Assembly (NCBI GenBank): GCA_964370605.1
Contig: CAYJJX010000016.1
Coordinates: 1-59,355, forward strand
Direction of reading: 5' to 3'
Length of the DNA: 59,355 bases
From: CAYJBH01 sp964370605
GTDB lineage: Bacteria > Bacillota > Clostridia > Oscillospirales > Ruminococcaceae
Below the pieces are notes generated by a model, which was not told the origin of the DNA, did not search any database, and saw only the letters and a list, made by a program, of their open reading frames with translations. Position numbers and translations under genes: made by a program. Position 1 is the first letter of the stretch. Each line of letters opens with the position of its first letter. Of the stretch, positions 27,549-36,103 are shown in pieces.

Positions 27549-27578
27549 GGGGTTACCCAGTCGCCCTGCGGCAACCCC
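27549..27578. other. Hairpin between the corrinoid protein gene and the methyltransferase gene
   Basis: GGGGTT (27549-27554) pairs with AACCCC (27573-27578), extended by CC/GG past one mismatch, with a 12-nt loop. It lies in the 197-nt spacer and could adjust the expression ratio of the two genes or stabilise the upstream message. The T-run needed for a terminator is missing. Confidence 0.4.
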
Positions 27579-27669
27579 TAACCAAATGCGTGTATTCTAT
27601 TTTATCCGTCTTGAGCAAAATGAAGCGACAGAGTCGGTCGATTACTGCAATGACGGACGAAATACTTTA

Positions 27670-28308
27670 CTATGCCGATTGGCAGATAGCAACAGCTGCA
27701 TCAGCGGCGCTTGCAGCATCGGAGGTGTACTTATCTGCACTGATCTGCTCGCAGTAAGCTTCGGTAACAGGTGCGCCACCGATCATGATTTTCACTTTAT
27801 CACGCAGGCCCGACTCTTCCAGAGCTTTAACCACGTCGGCCATAACGCCCATTGTGGTGGTCAAGAGAGCGCTACAACAGATGATGTCACAGCCTTCGTT
27901 TTTAGCAGTCTCAACAAAAGTTTCGGGAGAAACGTCTGTTCCGAGGTCGATAACTTCAAGTCCTTTGCCTTCCATCATCATCTTTACAAGGTTTTTGCCG
28001 ATGTCATGAAGGTCGCCCTTGACGGTACCGATGCAAACTTTACCGGTTGCAACAACGCCTGCATCAGCCAATAGAGGTTTGAGCAGTTCAGCACCCATGT
28101 TCATGGCGCGAGCGGCAACGAGAACTTCCGGAACGAAGATTTCGTTGTTCTTGAACTTTTCACCGATGACCGACATACCGGAAAGAAGACCTTCTTCCAA
28201 TATAGTCTTTGCACCTACACCCTCGTCTATAGCCTGTTGAACCAAAGCTTTGACGTCTTTTGCCTTACCTTTTTGAAGTTGCTCTGAGATTTGAACCAAT
28301 AATTCCAT
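27670..28308 (-). CDS. Corrinoid protein (methyltransferase cobalamin-binding subunit)
   Basis: 212 residues of the MtaC/MtbC/MttC class, which carries the methyl group on cobalt. The N-terminal helical cap domain (1-85) contains PEVLVAARAMNMG. The B12-binding domain shows DLHDIGKN, with the cobalt-ligating His, then CSALLTTTM and MIGGAPVT. The start ATG is 10 nt after AAAGGA. It is the first gene of the corrinoid operon and the only corrinoid carrier in the window. Confidence 0.95.
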   Translation of the reverse strand: MELLVQISEQLQKGKAKDVKALVQQAIDEGVGAKTILEEGLLSGMSVIGEKFKNNEIFVPEVLVAARAMNMGAELLKPLLADAGVVATGKVCIGTVKGDLHDIGKNLVKMMMEGKGLEVIDLGTDVSPETFVETAKNEGCDIICCSALLTTTMGVMADVVKALEESGLRDKVKIMIGGAPVTEAYCEQISADKYTSDAASAADAAVAICQSA

Positions 28309-28428
28309 TTTGAACCGTTCCTTTCGTTTTGTGTGTTAGCGATAATACTGTACACATATATTACTGCTTTGCAAATTATATCTCTTGTAATTTTTTGAAC
28401 TTTTTGGTAATTTTTTGTTGTGCTGAAC

Positions 28429-28458
28429 TTGAAAAGATAGTATCACATCTGTTATAAT
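28429..28458 (+). promoter_or_regulatory. Promoter of the PocR/AraC regulator gene
   Basis: TTGAAA (28429-28434), an 18-nt spacer and TATAAT (28453-28458), about 88 nt before the start codon of the regulator. Confidence 0.55.
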
Positions 28459-28464
28459 GACATC
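28441..28464 (+). promoter_or_regulatory. Direct repeat overlapping the regulator promoter
   Basis: TATCACATC (28441-28449) and AATGACATC (28456-28464) agree at 7 of 9 positions and are 15 nt apart, the spacing often used by AraC-type proteins. The second copy overlaps the -10 box. It lies in the divergent region shared with the corrinoid operon. Confidence 0.3.
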
Positions 28465-28545
28465 AAAGGCGGTTTGTTTTGCTATGGCAGGAAAGTCAAA
28501 ACCGGCATCCGACAGATAGATTATCAATACCGATTGGGGGTTACC

Positions 28546-29778
28546 ATGATTATATATGATGTTGCAAGGGAATGCGCCGACGCCTTCAATAAGGCGAGCG
28601 GTATCGGCTGTACCATCACCGACAACCTCGGAAATCGGATCGAAGAATACGGCTATGGCATTTCCGGATGCGAGCTTTGTCGCACACTCGGCAAAGATAC
28701 TTCGCTTTGTGTCGGTGCGCACAGTTACGGAATGGCGGAGGCGGAGCGCTTCGGTGGGCGTTATATATATTACTGTCCGATGGGCTTGACCTGCTTTGTG
28801 TCACCGATCAAGGACGAGATCGGCACTGTCGCAAAGATTACCGCCGGGCCATTTTTCATGGTAGAGAGAGAAGACTTTGTTCAGTGCGAGCTGGAAGAAT
28901 ACAGCGATAAGCAACAGGACGCGGCAAAAGAAATTCTTTTGAGCATTCCGATGGTTGAACCGGATCGTATCGAACACCTTTCCAAGATACTTTTTATGTC
29001 GGCGGGATATATGTACAATAGAATGTCGATGGAGGCGATAAACGATCGGATTCAGTCACGGCAGATACAGGAAAAGATAGGTGGATATATCCACCAACTA
29101 AAGGGAGAAGAACGACAGAGTTACCCTATCGACAAAGAAAAAAAACTGCTTCGCGCAGTTTTGAGAGGGGACAAGGCACAGACTCAGGACATGCTAAACC
29201 AACTGCTCGGGCATATCATGTTTTCGACAGGATATGACTTTGAGCAGATAAAGGCGAGGAGCTATTCGCTGATGGTGCTGATTGCTCGTGCCGCCGCCGA
29301 TGCAGGAGCGGATGCTGACTATGCATTGGCGGTGGGGGACGAGGGGATGAGAACACTGCAGACTATGCAAAGCGGCGAGCAACTCTGTCTTTGGCTGTCC
29401 AAGACGGCGAATTCTTTGATGGACAGAATATTTGAGTTTCGTGAGGCGAGACACTCTGCCGCCATACGCAGTTGCACCGAATATATAGAAAAGAACTACC
29501 GTGAAAAAATCTCACTGGAATCGGTGGCGCGCGTCGTCTATCTTTCAGAATCATATATATCTCGAATATTTCATAACGAGACCGGTCAAAGTTTCAAAGA
29601 ATACCTCAACCGCACAAGGGTAGAAAAAAGCAAACAACTACTCGAGGAGGAGAGCATACGGATTGCCGACATCGCCGCCGAGGTTGGGTTTGAGGATCAG
29701 AGCTACTTTACCAAGGTGTTCAAACGGTATGTTGGGATTACTCCCAACCATTATCGTGATAGAATTCTAAAGGACTAG
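28546..29778 (+). CDS. PocR-domain AraC-family transcriptional regulator
   Basis: A 410-residue one-component regulator. Residues about 1-150 resemble the PocR ligand-sensing domain: ADAFNKASGIGCTI, a cysteine pair in GCELCRTLG, and YYCPMGL with VGPF-like TAGPFF. A middle helical region is followed by two helix-turn-helix motifs (about 310-410), SLESVARVVYLSESYISRIF and ADIAAEVGFEDQSYFTKVFK. The ATG at 28546 has GGGGGT 5 nt upstream; an earlier TTG/ATG frame is weaker. Its divergent position next to the corrinoid protein gene makes it the likely operon activator that senses the substrate. Confidence 0.9.
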   Translation: MIIYDVARECADAFNKASGIGCTITDNLGNRIEEYGYGISGCELCRTLGKDTSLCVGAHSYGMAEAERFGGRYIYYCPMGLTCFVSPIKDEIGTVAKITAGPFFMVEREDFVQCELEEYSDKQQDAAKEILLSIPMVEPDRIEHLSKILFMSAGYMYNRMSMEAINDRIQSRQIQEKIGGYIHQLKGEERQSYPIDKEKKLLRAVLRGDKAQTQDMLNQLLGHIMFSTGYDFEQIKARSYSLMVLIARAAADAGADADYALAVGDEGMRTLQTMQSGEQLCLWLSKTANSLMDRIFEFREARHSAAIRSCTEYIEKNYREKISLESVARVVYLSESYISRIFHNETGQSFKEYLNRTRVEKSKQLLEEESIRIADIAAEVGFEDQSYFTKVFKRYVGITPNHYRDRILKD

Positions 29779-31154
29779 CACCATAGTTCATGCAATAGTT
29801 CTGTCGCCTGCGTGATTCGTTTTTCATCCATGGCGGAATACCCGAAGATGAGGCGGTCGTCACGATTAGGTGTCTCGACTAGATTGAACTCGCCGAGCGT
29901 TTGCAGCTGTATTCCGTTCGCCACCGCCCTCTCCAGTAAGCTACTAATCTCAATATTCCCGTTGTATGCAACAAGAATGTGCAGACCGCTGTTGGAAGGC
30001 GAGATGATCAGGTCTTTACCAAACAAGCGTTTCAGTTCATTGATCAGGTGGTCTCGCCGCTTTTTGAAGGTTATTCTCAGTCGATTGACATGTCGCTGAA
30101 AGTGACCTTTTTCTATGAAGCGAAAAAGTGCCTGCTGTTCAAAGCGAGATACCGTGCAGGAATATCCGCCGAAACGCTCCTGCCATTCGCTCAGAAGTGT
30201 TGGCGGCAAAAGCATGTAGGCGATGCGCAGTGACGGTGCAACACTCTTGGAGAATGTGCCGATATGGATCACCTTTCCGTCACCGTCCTGACTTTTCAGC
30301 GACGGTATCGGCCTTGTAGAAAAACGGAACTCGCTGTTGAAGTCGTCCTCGATAATATAGCGCTTTGAACATTCCCGAGCCCACGACATGATGTCATGGC
30401 GACGATTGACCGGCATTGTTATGCCGGTAGGGTACTGGCAAGACGGTGTGATATAAGCGAGATCTGCCGATGTTTTGCGCAGGAAGTTTACATCCATCCC
30501 CTCGCTATCCAGCGGCACAAAGACAGTGTTTGCACCGAAATCGCCAAACACCTTTGCGGCCCTGCCATAGCCGGGGTTTTCTACCGCTACAGTCTGCCCT
30601 TCGAACAATCGAGCGAGTATGCAAAGAAGATAGTCCATGCCGGCGCCGATGATTATCTCCTCAGGGTGGCAGTCGATTCCTCTGTATCCACGCAGATAAT
30701 CACAGACGACACGTCGCAGATTATAGTCCCCTTGCCGATCACCATGGTTGAGAAGTGATGCGTCGCCTAACACCTCTCGCTCTATTCGACACCAGAGCTT
30801 ATACGGAAACAGCGCACTGTCAATACCGGAAGTCGTAAAGTTGAATTTGCGCACCTGTGGTGTTTTTTTTGTCGCAGGTTCGCTTTTTTGCAGTGATACT
30901 TTGGGTTGCGGCGCAAGGTTGCAGGCAAAAAAACCACTGCGCTGACGTGACATGATATATCCCTCGGCGGCAAGGATTTGATATGCCGTATCGACACTGT
31001 TGATGCTGACACCGAGTTGTGAGGCGAGTGAACGCTTGGACGGCAGTCGCTCACCGCCGCAGATATCACCGCAAAGTATACCGTCCCGAAAGGCACGATA
31101 TATTTGATCATAGATATACCGTTTGTCATCAAAATCGATCATAATACTTATCAT
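29775..31154 (-). CDS. MocR/PdxR-type GntR regulator with aminotransferase-like domain
   Basis: 459 residues: an N-terminal GntR winged helix (RLPSKRSLASQLGVSINSVDTAYQIL, about residues 30-70), a linker, and a fold type I aminotransferase-like domain. The latter has VENPGYGRAA, PSCQYPTG, EDDFNSEF and GTFSKSVAPSLR, where the Lys would bind pyridoxal phosphate. Members regulate vitamin B6 or amino-acid genes. The ATG at 31154 follows GGAGGG by 9 nt. The 3' end shares the bases CTAG with the stop of the convergent PocR/AraC gene. It diverges from an ECF S-component gene, its likely target. Confidence 0.9.
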   Translation of the reverse strand: MISIMIDFDDKRYIYDQIYRAFRDGILCGDICGGERLPSKRSLASQLGVSINSVDTAYQILAAEGYIMSRQRSGFFACNLAPQPKVSLQKSEPATKKTPQVRKFNFTTSGIDSALFPYKLWCRIEREVLGDASLLNHGDRQGDYNLRRVVCDYLRGYRGIDCHPEEIIIGAGMDYLLCILARLFEGQTVAVENPGYGRAAKVFGDFGANTVFVPLDSEGMDVNFLRKTSADLAYITPSCQYPTGITMPVNRRHDIMSWARECSKRYIIEDDFNSEFRFSTRPIPSLKSQDGDGKVIHIGTFSKSVAPSLRIAYMLLPPTLLSEWQERFGGYSCTVSRFEQQALFRFIEKGHFQRHVNRLRITFKKRRDHLINELKRLFGKDLIISPSNSGLHILVAYNGNIEISSLLERAVANGIQLQTLGEFNLVETPNRDDRLIFGYSAMDEKRITQATELLHELWC

Positions 31155-31479
31155 GGTGATAATCCCTCCGATCCGTACATACAAATGTTAGCATCAATTG
31201 ACACCATAAAAAAAATAAAAATTGATAGTTTCAATAGTATCAGTTTTGGATATAATAATAATAGACAATAAATTCATCGTTGTCAACCCTGTTTTCGGTT
31301 TTGATTGAATGCTGATGAACTTTTTGGTTTATTATTAGAATATCATTCACTGACACCGCATGTCATTTAGGCGCTAAAATAATTGAGGGCAACATAGCAC
31401 GAGGCAGATGCTCAGCATAGCAAACCCCGGCAGTGCCACAAGAAAGTACCAAACATTATTTAGAAAGGATCGGTCGCAA
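31155..31479. other. Divergent intergenic region with a long leader for the ECF gene
   Basis: The first 110 nt after the regulator are very AT-rich and carry ATTGA repeats and a TATAAT (31252-31257). A further 200 nt precede the ECF start, including self-complementary ATGC-TCA-GCAT (31408-31418) and a CCCCGGCAGTGCC segment. No known riboswitch consensus could be matched with confidence. No ORF with a ribosome site is present. Confidence 0.35.
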
Positions 31480-32046
31480 ATGAACAAGAAAATTGATGTA
31501 AAAACCCTCACCATAGTCGGTTTAATGGCGGCGCTGGTGTTTGTCGGCACCAGTCTGCGAATCACCATACCGCTAGGGTTCACCTCCACCATGCTCCATT
31601 TCGGAAACGTTTTTTGTATTCTCGGTGGTCTTTTGTTCGGTGGCATTCCGGGCGGTCTTGCCGCCGGAATCGGCAGTGCGGTTTTCGACCTTTCCAGTGA
31701 ATACGCCGCCGAAGCTCCAATAACGTTTTTAAACAAGTTCGCCATGGGGTTTGTCGCCGGCTTTGTCGCCCACCTGCCGAGTTTTTCATTGCGTAAAAAA
31801 CAGATAGCCACCGTGATAGCGGCCATCTGCGCGAGTGCAACCTATATTGTGTTGTATATGCTGAAAAATTATGTCGAGATGGCGTTCATACTTCGTTTGC
31901 CGACCGATGTAATATTCCCGGTGCTGATACCGAAACTTGCCGTCAGTGCGACCAACGGTTTGACCGCCGTGGTGGCGAGTGTTATCCTTTGTTTTGCACT
32001 GCGCCCTGCACTGGACAGGGCGAGGCTGACCAATACCGTCACATGA
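31480..32046 (+). CDS. ECF transporter S component (vitamin-type substrate)
   Basis: 188 residues with about six membrane segments, the size and pattern of energy-coupling-factor substrate-binding subunits. Visible are the cytoplasmic start KKIDVKTLTIVGLMAAL, GFTSTMLHFGNVFCILGGLLFG and the GGIPGGLAAGIGSAVFDL loop. The ATG at 31480 is 10 nt after AGAAAGGA. No ECF ATPases are in the window, so it would use a shared module. The adjacent MocR regulator suggests a B6-like or amino-acid-derived substrate, but this is inference. Confidence 0.82.
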   Translation: MNKKIDVKTLTIVGLMAALVFVGTSLRITIPLGFTSTMLHFGNVFCILGGLLFGGIPGGLAAGIGSAVFDLSSEYAAEAPITFLNKFAMGFVAGFVAHLPSFSLRKKQIATVIAAICASATYIVLYMLKNYVEMAFILRLPTDVIFPVLIPKLAVSATNGLTAVVASVILCFALRPALDRARLTNTVT

Positions 32047-32488
32047 TCTGTTTCAGTAGTCCCTCGCACCCTCTCGTGACATCGTGATATGTCGCATCGA
32101 AATCTCCGCTGTACCAAGGATCGGCAATGCTTGAGTCTTCCCCTGCAAAGGACAACAGCAAACTCACCTTGCCTTCGGGATCGTCTTTGATAATCCTCAT
32201 TAGGTTTCGAACATTATTGTTGTCCATACATACAAGAAAATCATATTCCTCATAGTCCGCCTTGGTAACTTGGCGGGCTTTTCTTTTGGTGAAAGGAATG
32301 CCCATCTCGGTCAATTTTCGTTTGGTGCCGTGGTGAGTGTCGTTGCCGAGTTCTTCGGTACTGGTGCCTGCTGAGGCGATGTGGAACTGCTCTGTGACTC
32401 CTCGCTCCGACACCATTTGTTTAAGTACAAACTCTGCCATGGTGCTGCGGCAGATGTTGCCGTGGCATATCATCAATATTTTTGTCAT
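32039..32488 (-). CDS. Low-molecular-weight protein tyrosine phosphatase
   Basis: A 149-residue cytoplasmic phosphatase with the P-loop CHGNICRS (Cys8, Arg14) and the general-acid loop IADPWYSG near residue 115. Such enzymes often act on tyrosine-phosphorylated kinases or arginine-phosphorylated proteins. The usual Ser-Pro after the P-loop is Ser-Thr here. The start overlaps the stop of the upstream DUF3810 gene by 4 nt, so the two are coupled. It ends 8 nt inside the convergent ECF gene. Confidence 0.92.
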   Translation of the reverse strand: MTKILMICHGNICRSTMAEFVLKQMVSERGVTEQFHIASAGTSTEELGNDTHHGTKRKLTEMGIPFTKRKARQVTKADYEEYDFLVCMDNNNVRNLMRIIKDDPEGKVSLLLSFAGEDSSIADPWYSGDFDATYHDVTRGCEGLLKQIM

Positions 32489-33591
32489 TGCGCTTCGACT
32501 CCTATTGTATCGTAGTAATACTCTATCAAAAGATCAGTCACCTTGCCATAGCTTTTCAATCCGTCACTTTGTCCGTGGCTGTGCAAAAATCCTTCATACA
32601 GTGTGTCGGCGACGTCGGCGGCAACACTATCATACTGCGCCCAATATGCGTTGTTATGATGAAGATCGGCGGTGACAAAAGGATGCAAACTTTCCGAAAT
32701 TTCATACCATGCCTCATAATCGGCTCGATAGAGATTGTTTGCAAGGTTAATGTATGCAAGAATTTGACCGGAATATTGATAGGCGACATTGTTTGAAAGC
32801 TCACAGGCAAGCACCGCCAAAAAGTTGCAGTCCTGCTCCGGTGCAACCCCTCTCATATGCGCCAGTTCGTGGGCGATGGTGGAGGGGATTGTGCTACTCG
32901 GTTGAACGTTGTTGACGTTTGCCTCGGCGGTGAGAGGGAAGAAAAATCCGGTATAGTTCATCTCGCTCATCAGCGGCGATATAATAAGCTGTTTTGCGGT
33001 GACGGTCGGTCCTTGCAGTGAGGGATAGAGCTGTTCTAAGTTGTGATAAATATCGGCACCCTCTGCAAACAACTGCTCGGTATCATAGCTGAACACATTG
33101 TTTTCGTCACGCTCTACCAAGACGGCACTTTCCGAGAGTTTCATGGCGAACAGTCGGGTGACGGCGGTGAGTTGCTCTACCGAGACGGGGTTTGCGGTGG
33201 CGATTTCATCGACAGGACTCGCAACATAATAGTTTGCACCCCACGACACCGCCATCAGCGTCGCAATGATCAATACCCCCAGCAGTATGTTCAGCACACA
33301 AAGCGCCAAAGTCTGCAAACGTTTGCCATTTAAGCGGATCATTTTTATGATACAAAATACTATATATATGAGGTAACCGCCAACAACAAAAAAGACGGTG
33401 AATTCTGCGAGCGAAAATGGGATAGGAGCGGTAATCATGCCGATTAGTGAGCGGTATGGATCGCCGATATACCGAACGATAAAACCGCTGAACGATGAGC
33501 TTTCCTTGAACATCCAAAACACCGCAAGAAATAGGGCCAACGACAGGGCGACCCACAATCTTTTGTATTTCAGTACGCTTTTAAACAACAT
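32485..33591 (-). CDS. DUF3810-family membrane protein with HExxH motif
   Basis: About 368 residues: three N-terminal membrane segments (residues about 10-30, 45-65 and 85-110) and a large outer domain that contains IAHELAHMRG, a zinc-peptidase HExxH motif. A further Glu lies in DCNFLAVLACELS downstream, as expected for a third ligand. The function of the family is unknown, possibly a membrane metallopeptidase. No Shine-Dalgarno site precedes either candidate start (ATG at 33591 or 33633); the former is chosen because basic residues followed by a membrane segment look like a natural N-terminus. Confidence 0.8.
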   Translation of the reverse strand: MLFKSVLKYKRLWVALSLALFLAVFWMFKESSSFSGFIVRYIGDPYRSLIGMITAPIPFSLAEFTVFFVVGGYLIYIVFCIIKMIRLNGKRLQTLALCVLNILLGVLIIATLMAVSWGANYYVASPVDEIATANPVSVEQLTAVTRLFAMKLSESAVLVERDENNVFSYDTEQLFAEGADIYHNLEQLYPSLQGPTVTAKQLIISPLMSEMNYTGFFFPLTAEANVNNVQPSSTIPSTIAHELAHMRGVAPEQDCNFLAVLACELSNNVAYQYSGQILAYINLANNLYRADYEAWYEISESLHPFVTADLHHNNAYWAQYDSVAADVADTLYEGFLHSHGQSDGLKSYGKVTDLLIEYYYDTIGVEAQ

Positions 33592-33775
33592 AGATAAATT
33601 ATAATACCGCAGGAAAAATAATACAACTGGCATAATTATACAAATAAATTCTTTTTTGTTTGTGCAACATCACATTTTTCTTTTGAATTATTTTCAAATA
33701 GCATTGTTTTTTCACAAATAAAATGATACAATAAAATCGGATATATATAATCTAATGTTATTGAAAGGTACGGTA

Positions 33776-33790
33776 ATGCAAAACGAATGA
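33776..33790 (+). other. Four-codon leader ORF overlapping the nadD start
   Basis: ATG-CAA-AAC-GAA-TGA has a good ribosome site (GAAAGG, 7 nt before its ATG), and its stop codon overlaps the nadD start (ATGA). The nadD ATG lacks its own well-placed site, so translation may reach it by termination-reinitiation. Confidence 0.35.
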
Positions 33791-35037
33791 AAATTTTGTT
33801 GTTCGGATCCGGATTTAATCCGCCTCATAATGGGCATCTCGCGCTTCTTCAGTTGGCAGTAGCGTGTCAAAAACCGGATCTTGTACTGCTTGTCCCGACA
33901 GGCAATCCACCACACAAAAAAATAATCATGTCCTCTCCGAATGGACGCTTTAAGATGGCTCAAGAGCTCGCAAAGCTACTTTCGGTAAAGTGTGAAGTGC
34001 TGGATTTCGAGCTGAAACGCAAACGGCTGAGCTATACCTTCAACACACTGCGCTATATAAAGAAACGGTTTCCGGTGAGTGAAATAGATCTTTTGATGGG
34101 CAGTGACATGCTGTTTCATCTGAATAAGTGGCACCGTTATACCGATCTTATTAAAATATGCAACATTGTTGCGGCAGTGCGTGCCGACGAGGATCGTCGA
34201 CGTGTAACCTCCGCTGCGGTTGCTATAAAAGGGCTTGGTGGAAAGGTTGCTATTCTTCCGCTTGACCCGATTGAGACTTCTTCCTCTGAAGTTCGTCGAC
34301 TGATTCAAGCGCGTTTGCCATTTGATCACCTTGTTCCCGAAGGTGTGGTAAAGGTGATAAAGAGCGAAAAACTTTATCGACCGATTCATTTGAGAACATT
34401 GTCTGCTTCGGTGAAGAAGTTAATGAGCGCAAAGCGTTATAACCATACCATGATGGTCTGCAAGATGGCAATTATCTTGTCTCGTGAGCACGGCTATGAT
34501 ATTTATAAAGCGGCGGCAGCGGCGCTTCTTCATGACATTGCAAAAGAGTTTTCCCGTGAAAAGATGTTGCAACTGTTGTCGAGCGGTGGTATAATGTCTA
34601 GATGGCAAGACACTCCGTTTCCCATTTGGCACGGGTTTGCCGGAGCGGAATATTCCAAAAAAGAACTGGGAGTTTTGGACGAAGATATTTTGAACTCGAT
34701 ACGCTTTCATTCTGTCGGACGAAAAGGGATGACAACTCTTGATAAAATCATTTTTCTTTCCGACATGGTCAGCGACGACAGAGAATATCAAGAAGTACAC
34801 GCCCTACGTCAACTTGCAATAAAAGATATTGATCAGGCACTTCTTGAGGCGTTGATGCTCAATCTTGAATGGTTGCGTCGTGATGGAAAGGACGTGACCG
34901 TCCATACGATTGAGGCAATCGAGGAGCTTAAAACTCCAAAGGGAAACACAAAAAAGAAAAGGAACAGTGATTCAGGTGAAAACAAACAAAAAAACAGCAA
35001 CAAGGCTACAGAGACGACAGCGCAGTCTGTTTGCTAA
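33787..35037 (+). CDS. nadD: Fused nicotinate-mononucleotide adenylyltransferase and YqeK-like HD hydrolase
   Basis: A 416-residue fusion. Residues about 1-195 are NadD: FGSGFNPPHNGH (nucleotidyltransferase HxGH) and the C-terminal SSSEVRRLI. Residues about 205-385 are a YqeK-type HD domain with RYNHTMMVCKMA, LLHDIAKEF and HGFAGAEY, matching Ap4A hydrolases. A basic, Lys/Asn-rich tail follows. NAD synthesis precedes the LCP, rsfS and leuS genes in a typical Clostridia order. The usual GGTF is GSGF here. The 3' end overlaps the next gene by about 70 nt. Confidence 0.92.
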   Translation: MKILLFGSGFNPPHNGHLALLQLAVACQKPDLVLLVPTGNPPHKKIIMSSPNGRFKMAQELAKLLSVKCEVLDFELKRKRLSYTFNTLRYIKKRFPVSEIDLLMGSDMLFHLNKWHRYTDLIKICNIVAAVRADEDRRRVTSAAVAIKGLGGKVAILPLDPIETSSSEVRRLIQARLPFDHLVPEGVVKVIKSEKLYRPIHLRTLSASVKKLMSAKRYNHTMMVCKMAIILSREHGYDIYKAAAAALLHDIAKEFSREKMLQLLSSGGIMSRWQDTPFPIWHGFAGAEYSKKELGVLDEDILNSIRFHSVGRKGMTTLDKIIFLSDMVSDDREYQEVHALRQLAIKDIDQALLEALMLNLEWLRRDGKDVTVHTIEAIEELKTPKGNTKKKRNSDSGENKQKNSNKATETTAQSVC

Positions 35038-36103
35038 ATTTCTCACTTCAATATTAGTTGTGATTATGATACTCTGTGTCGGAGTCAGCGGTGTGTATGC
35101 ATATATCAATAATGTATCCACCACCAGTGTGGCAGGAACGCTCCCGAGCGAGATTGCGACCTCCTCGGAACACCGAGGGGATCTCATCAACATTCTGGTC
35201 TGCGGCATCGACTATGAAGAGGGTCGTGGCAACGATCCGGATTATGGTTTGACCGACGTTATCATGTATGTCACCTTTGACCGCAAAAACGGAAACATGT
35301 CTATCATGCAGATACCGCGAGATACTTATGTTGGTTCGGAATATGATACCGGCACCGGTCCCGGCGCTCTCAAGGTGAATGCGCTTTATCCGAATGCCGA
35401 AGACACCGAAAATCGCATGGCGGCACTTGCACAATGGATATATGATTCGATGGGACTGCCGGTCGATAACTTCGTGAGTATCGACATGGAATCGTTCCGA
35501 GACATTGTGAATGCCATCGGCGGTGTGGAAATGACGGTGCCACGAGATATTTATTCACTCGATGCAAACGGCAATGCCCTGCCGGATCCGACCTTTGTCG
35601 CAAACGAAACATATCTGCTCAACGGTGACGGTGCAGAGCTGATCATGCGCTCGAGAGCCTATGCAGTCGCAGACATCGACCGACTTTCGGTCCAACGATA
35701 TTTCTATGCGGCGGTGTTTGAAAAGATGTTGACCTTTCCCATCTCGGACATTATCAAGCTAATGCCTTATTACATGTCTTTTGTCAACACCGATCTAAAC
35801 CTCACGGAGCTGGGACTTCTTGCCTCAGACTTTTTGGAGCTGGAGCCCGCCAACATTGTCATAGCAAAACTGCCGGGTGAGGGTTTCAGTGAATATTTTC
35901 CGCAGGCAGAGAGCACGCTGTCATACTATTCGGCGCATTTAGAGCCGACAGATCAGATACTCAACGATTATTTTAGATTTTATTCCGATCCGATACCGGC
36001 TGAGGAGCTGGGTCTTATCGAGTACCAAAAGACGACCGGATGGTTGGACGGTTCGGTACAGAGAATGGACGGAATCATGGAAGGAGAAGAGATAACAAAA
36101 TGA
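34967..36103 (+). CDS. LytR-CpsA-Psr (LCP) family cell-wall glycopolymer ligase
   Basis: LCP enzymes attach teichoic acids or capsule to peptidoglycan. About 378 residues: a basic cytoplasmic segment, one membrane helix (about 24-46) and an extracytoplasmic LCP domain. That domain shows ILVCGID, GLTDVIMYVTF with its Asp, QIPRDTYV (Arg-Asp for pyrophosphate), IDRLSVQRYF (Arg) and GVEMTVPRDI. The start is GTG at 34967 (AAAAGGAACA) or GTG three codons later. It starts inside the nadD-yqeK gene and overlaps rsfS by 4 nt (ATGA). Confidence 0.9.
   Translation: MIQVKTNKKTATRLQRRQRSLFAKFLTSILVVIMILCVGVSGVYAYINNVSTTSVAGTLPSEIATSSEHRGDLINILVCGIDYEEGRGNDPDYGLTDVIMYVTFDRKNGNMSIMQIPRDTYVGSEYDTGTGPGALKVNALYPNAEDTENRMAALAQWIYDSMGLPVDNFVSIDMESFRDIVNAIGGVEMTVPRDIYSLDANGNALPDPTFVANETYLLNGDGAELIMRSRAYAVADIDRLSVQRYFYAAVFEKMLTFPISDIIKLMPYYMSFVNTDLNLTELGLLASDFLELEPANIVIAKLPGEGFSEYFPQAESTLSYYSAHLEPTDQILNDYFRFYSDPIPAEELGLIEYQKTTGWLDGSVQRMDGIMEGEEITK

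Noticed and set aside
31380..31470. Possible cobalamin or TPP riboswitch before the ECF gene
   Set aside because: GCCAC and CAGTG-like strings occur, but not in the order or context of either consensus.
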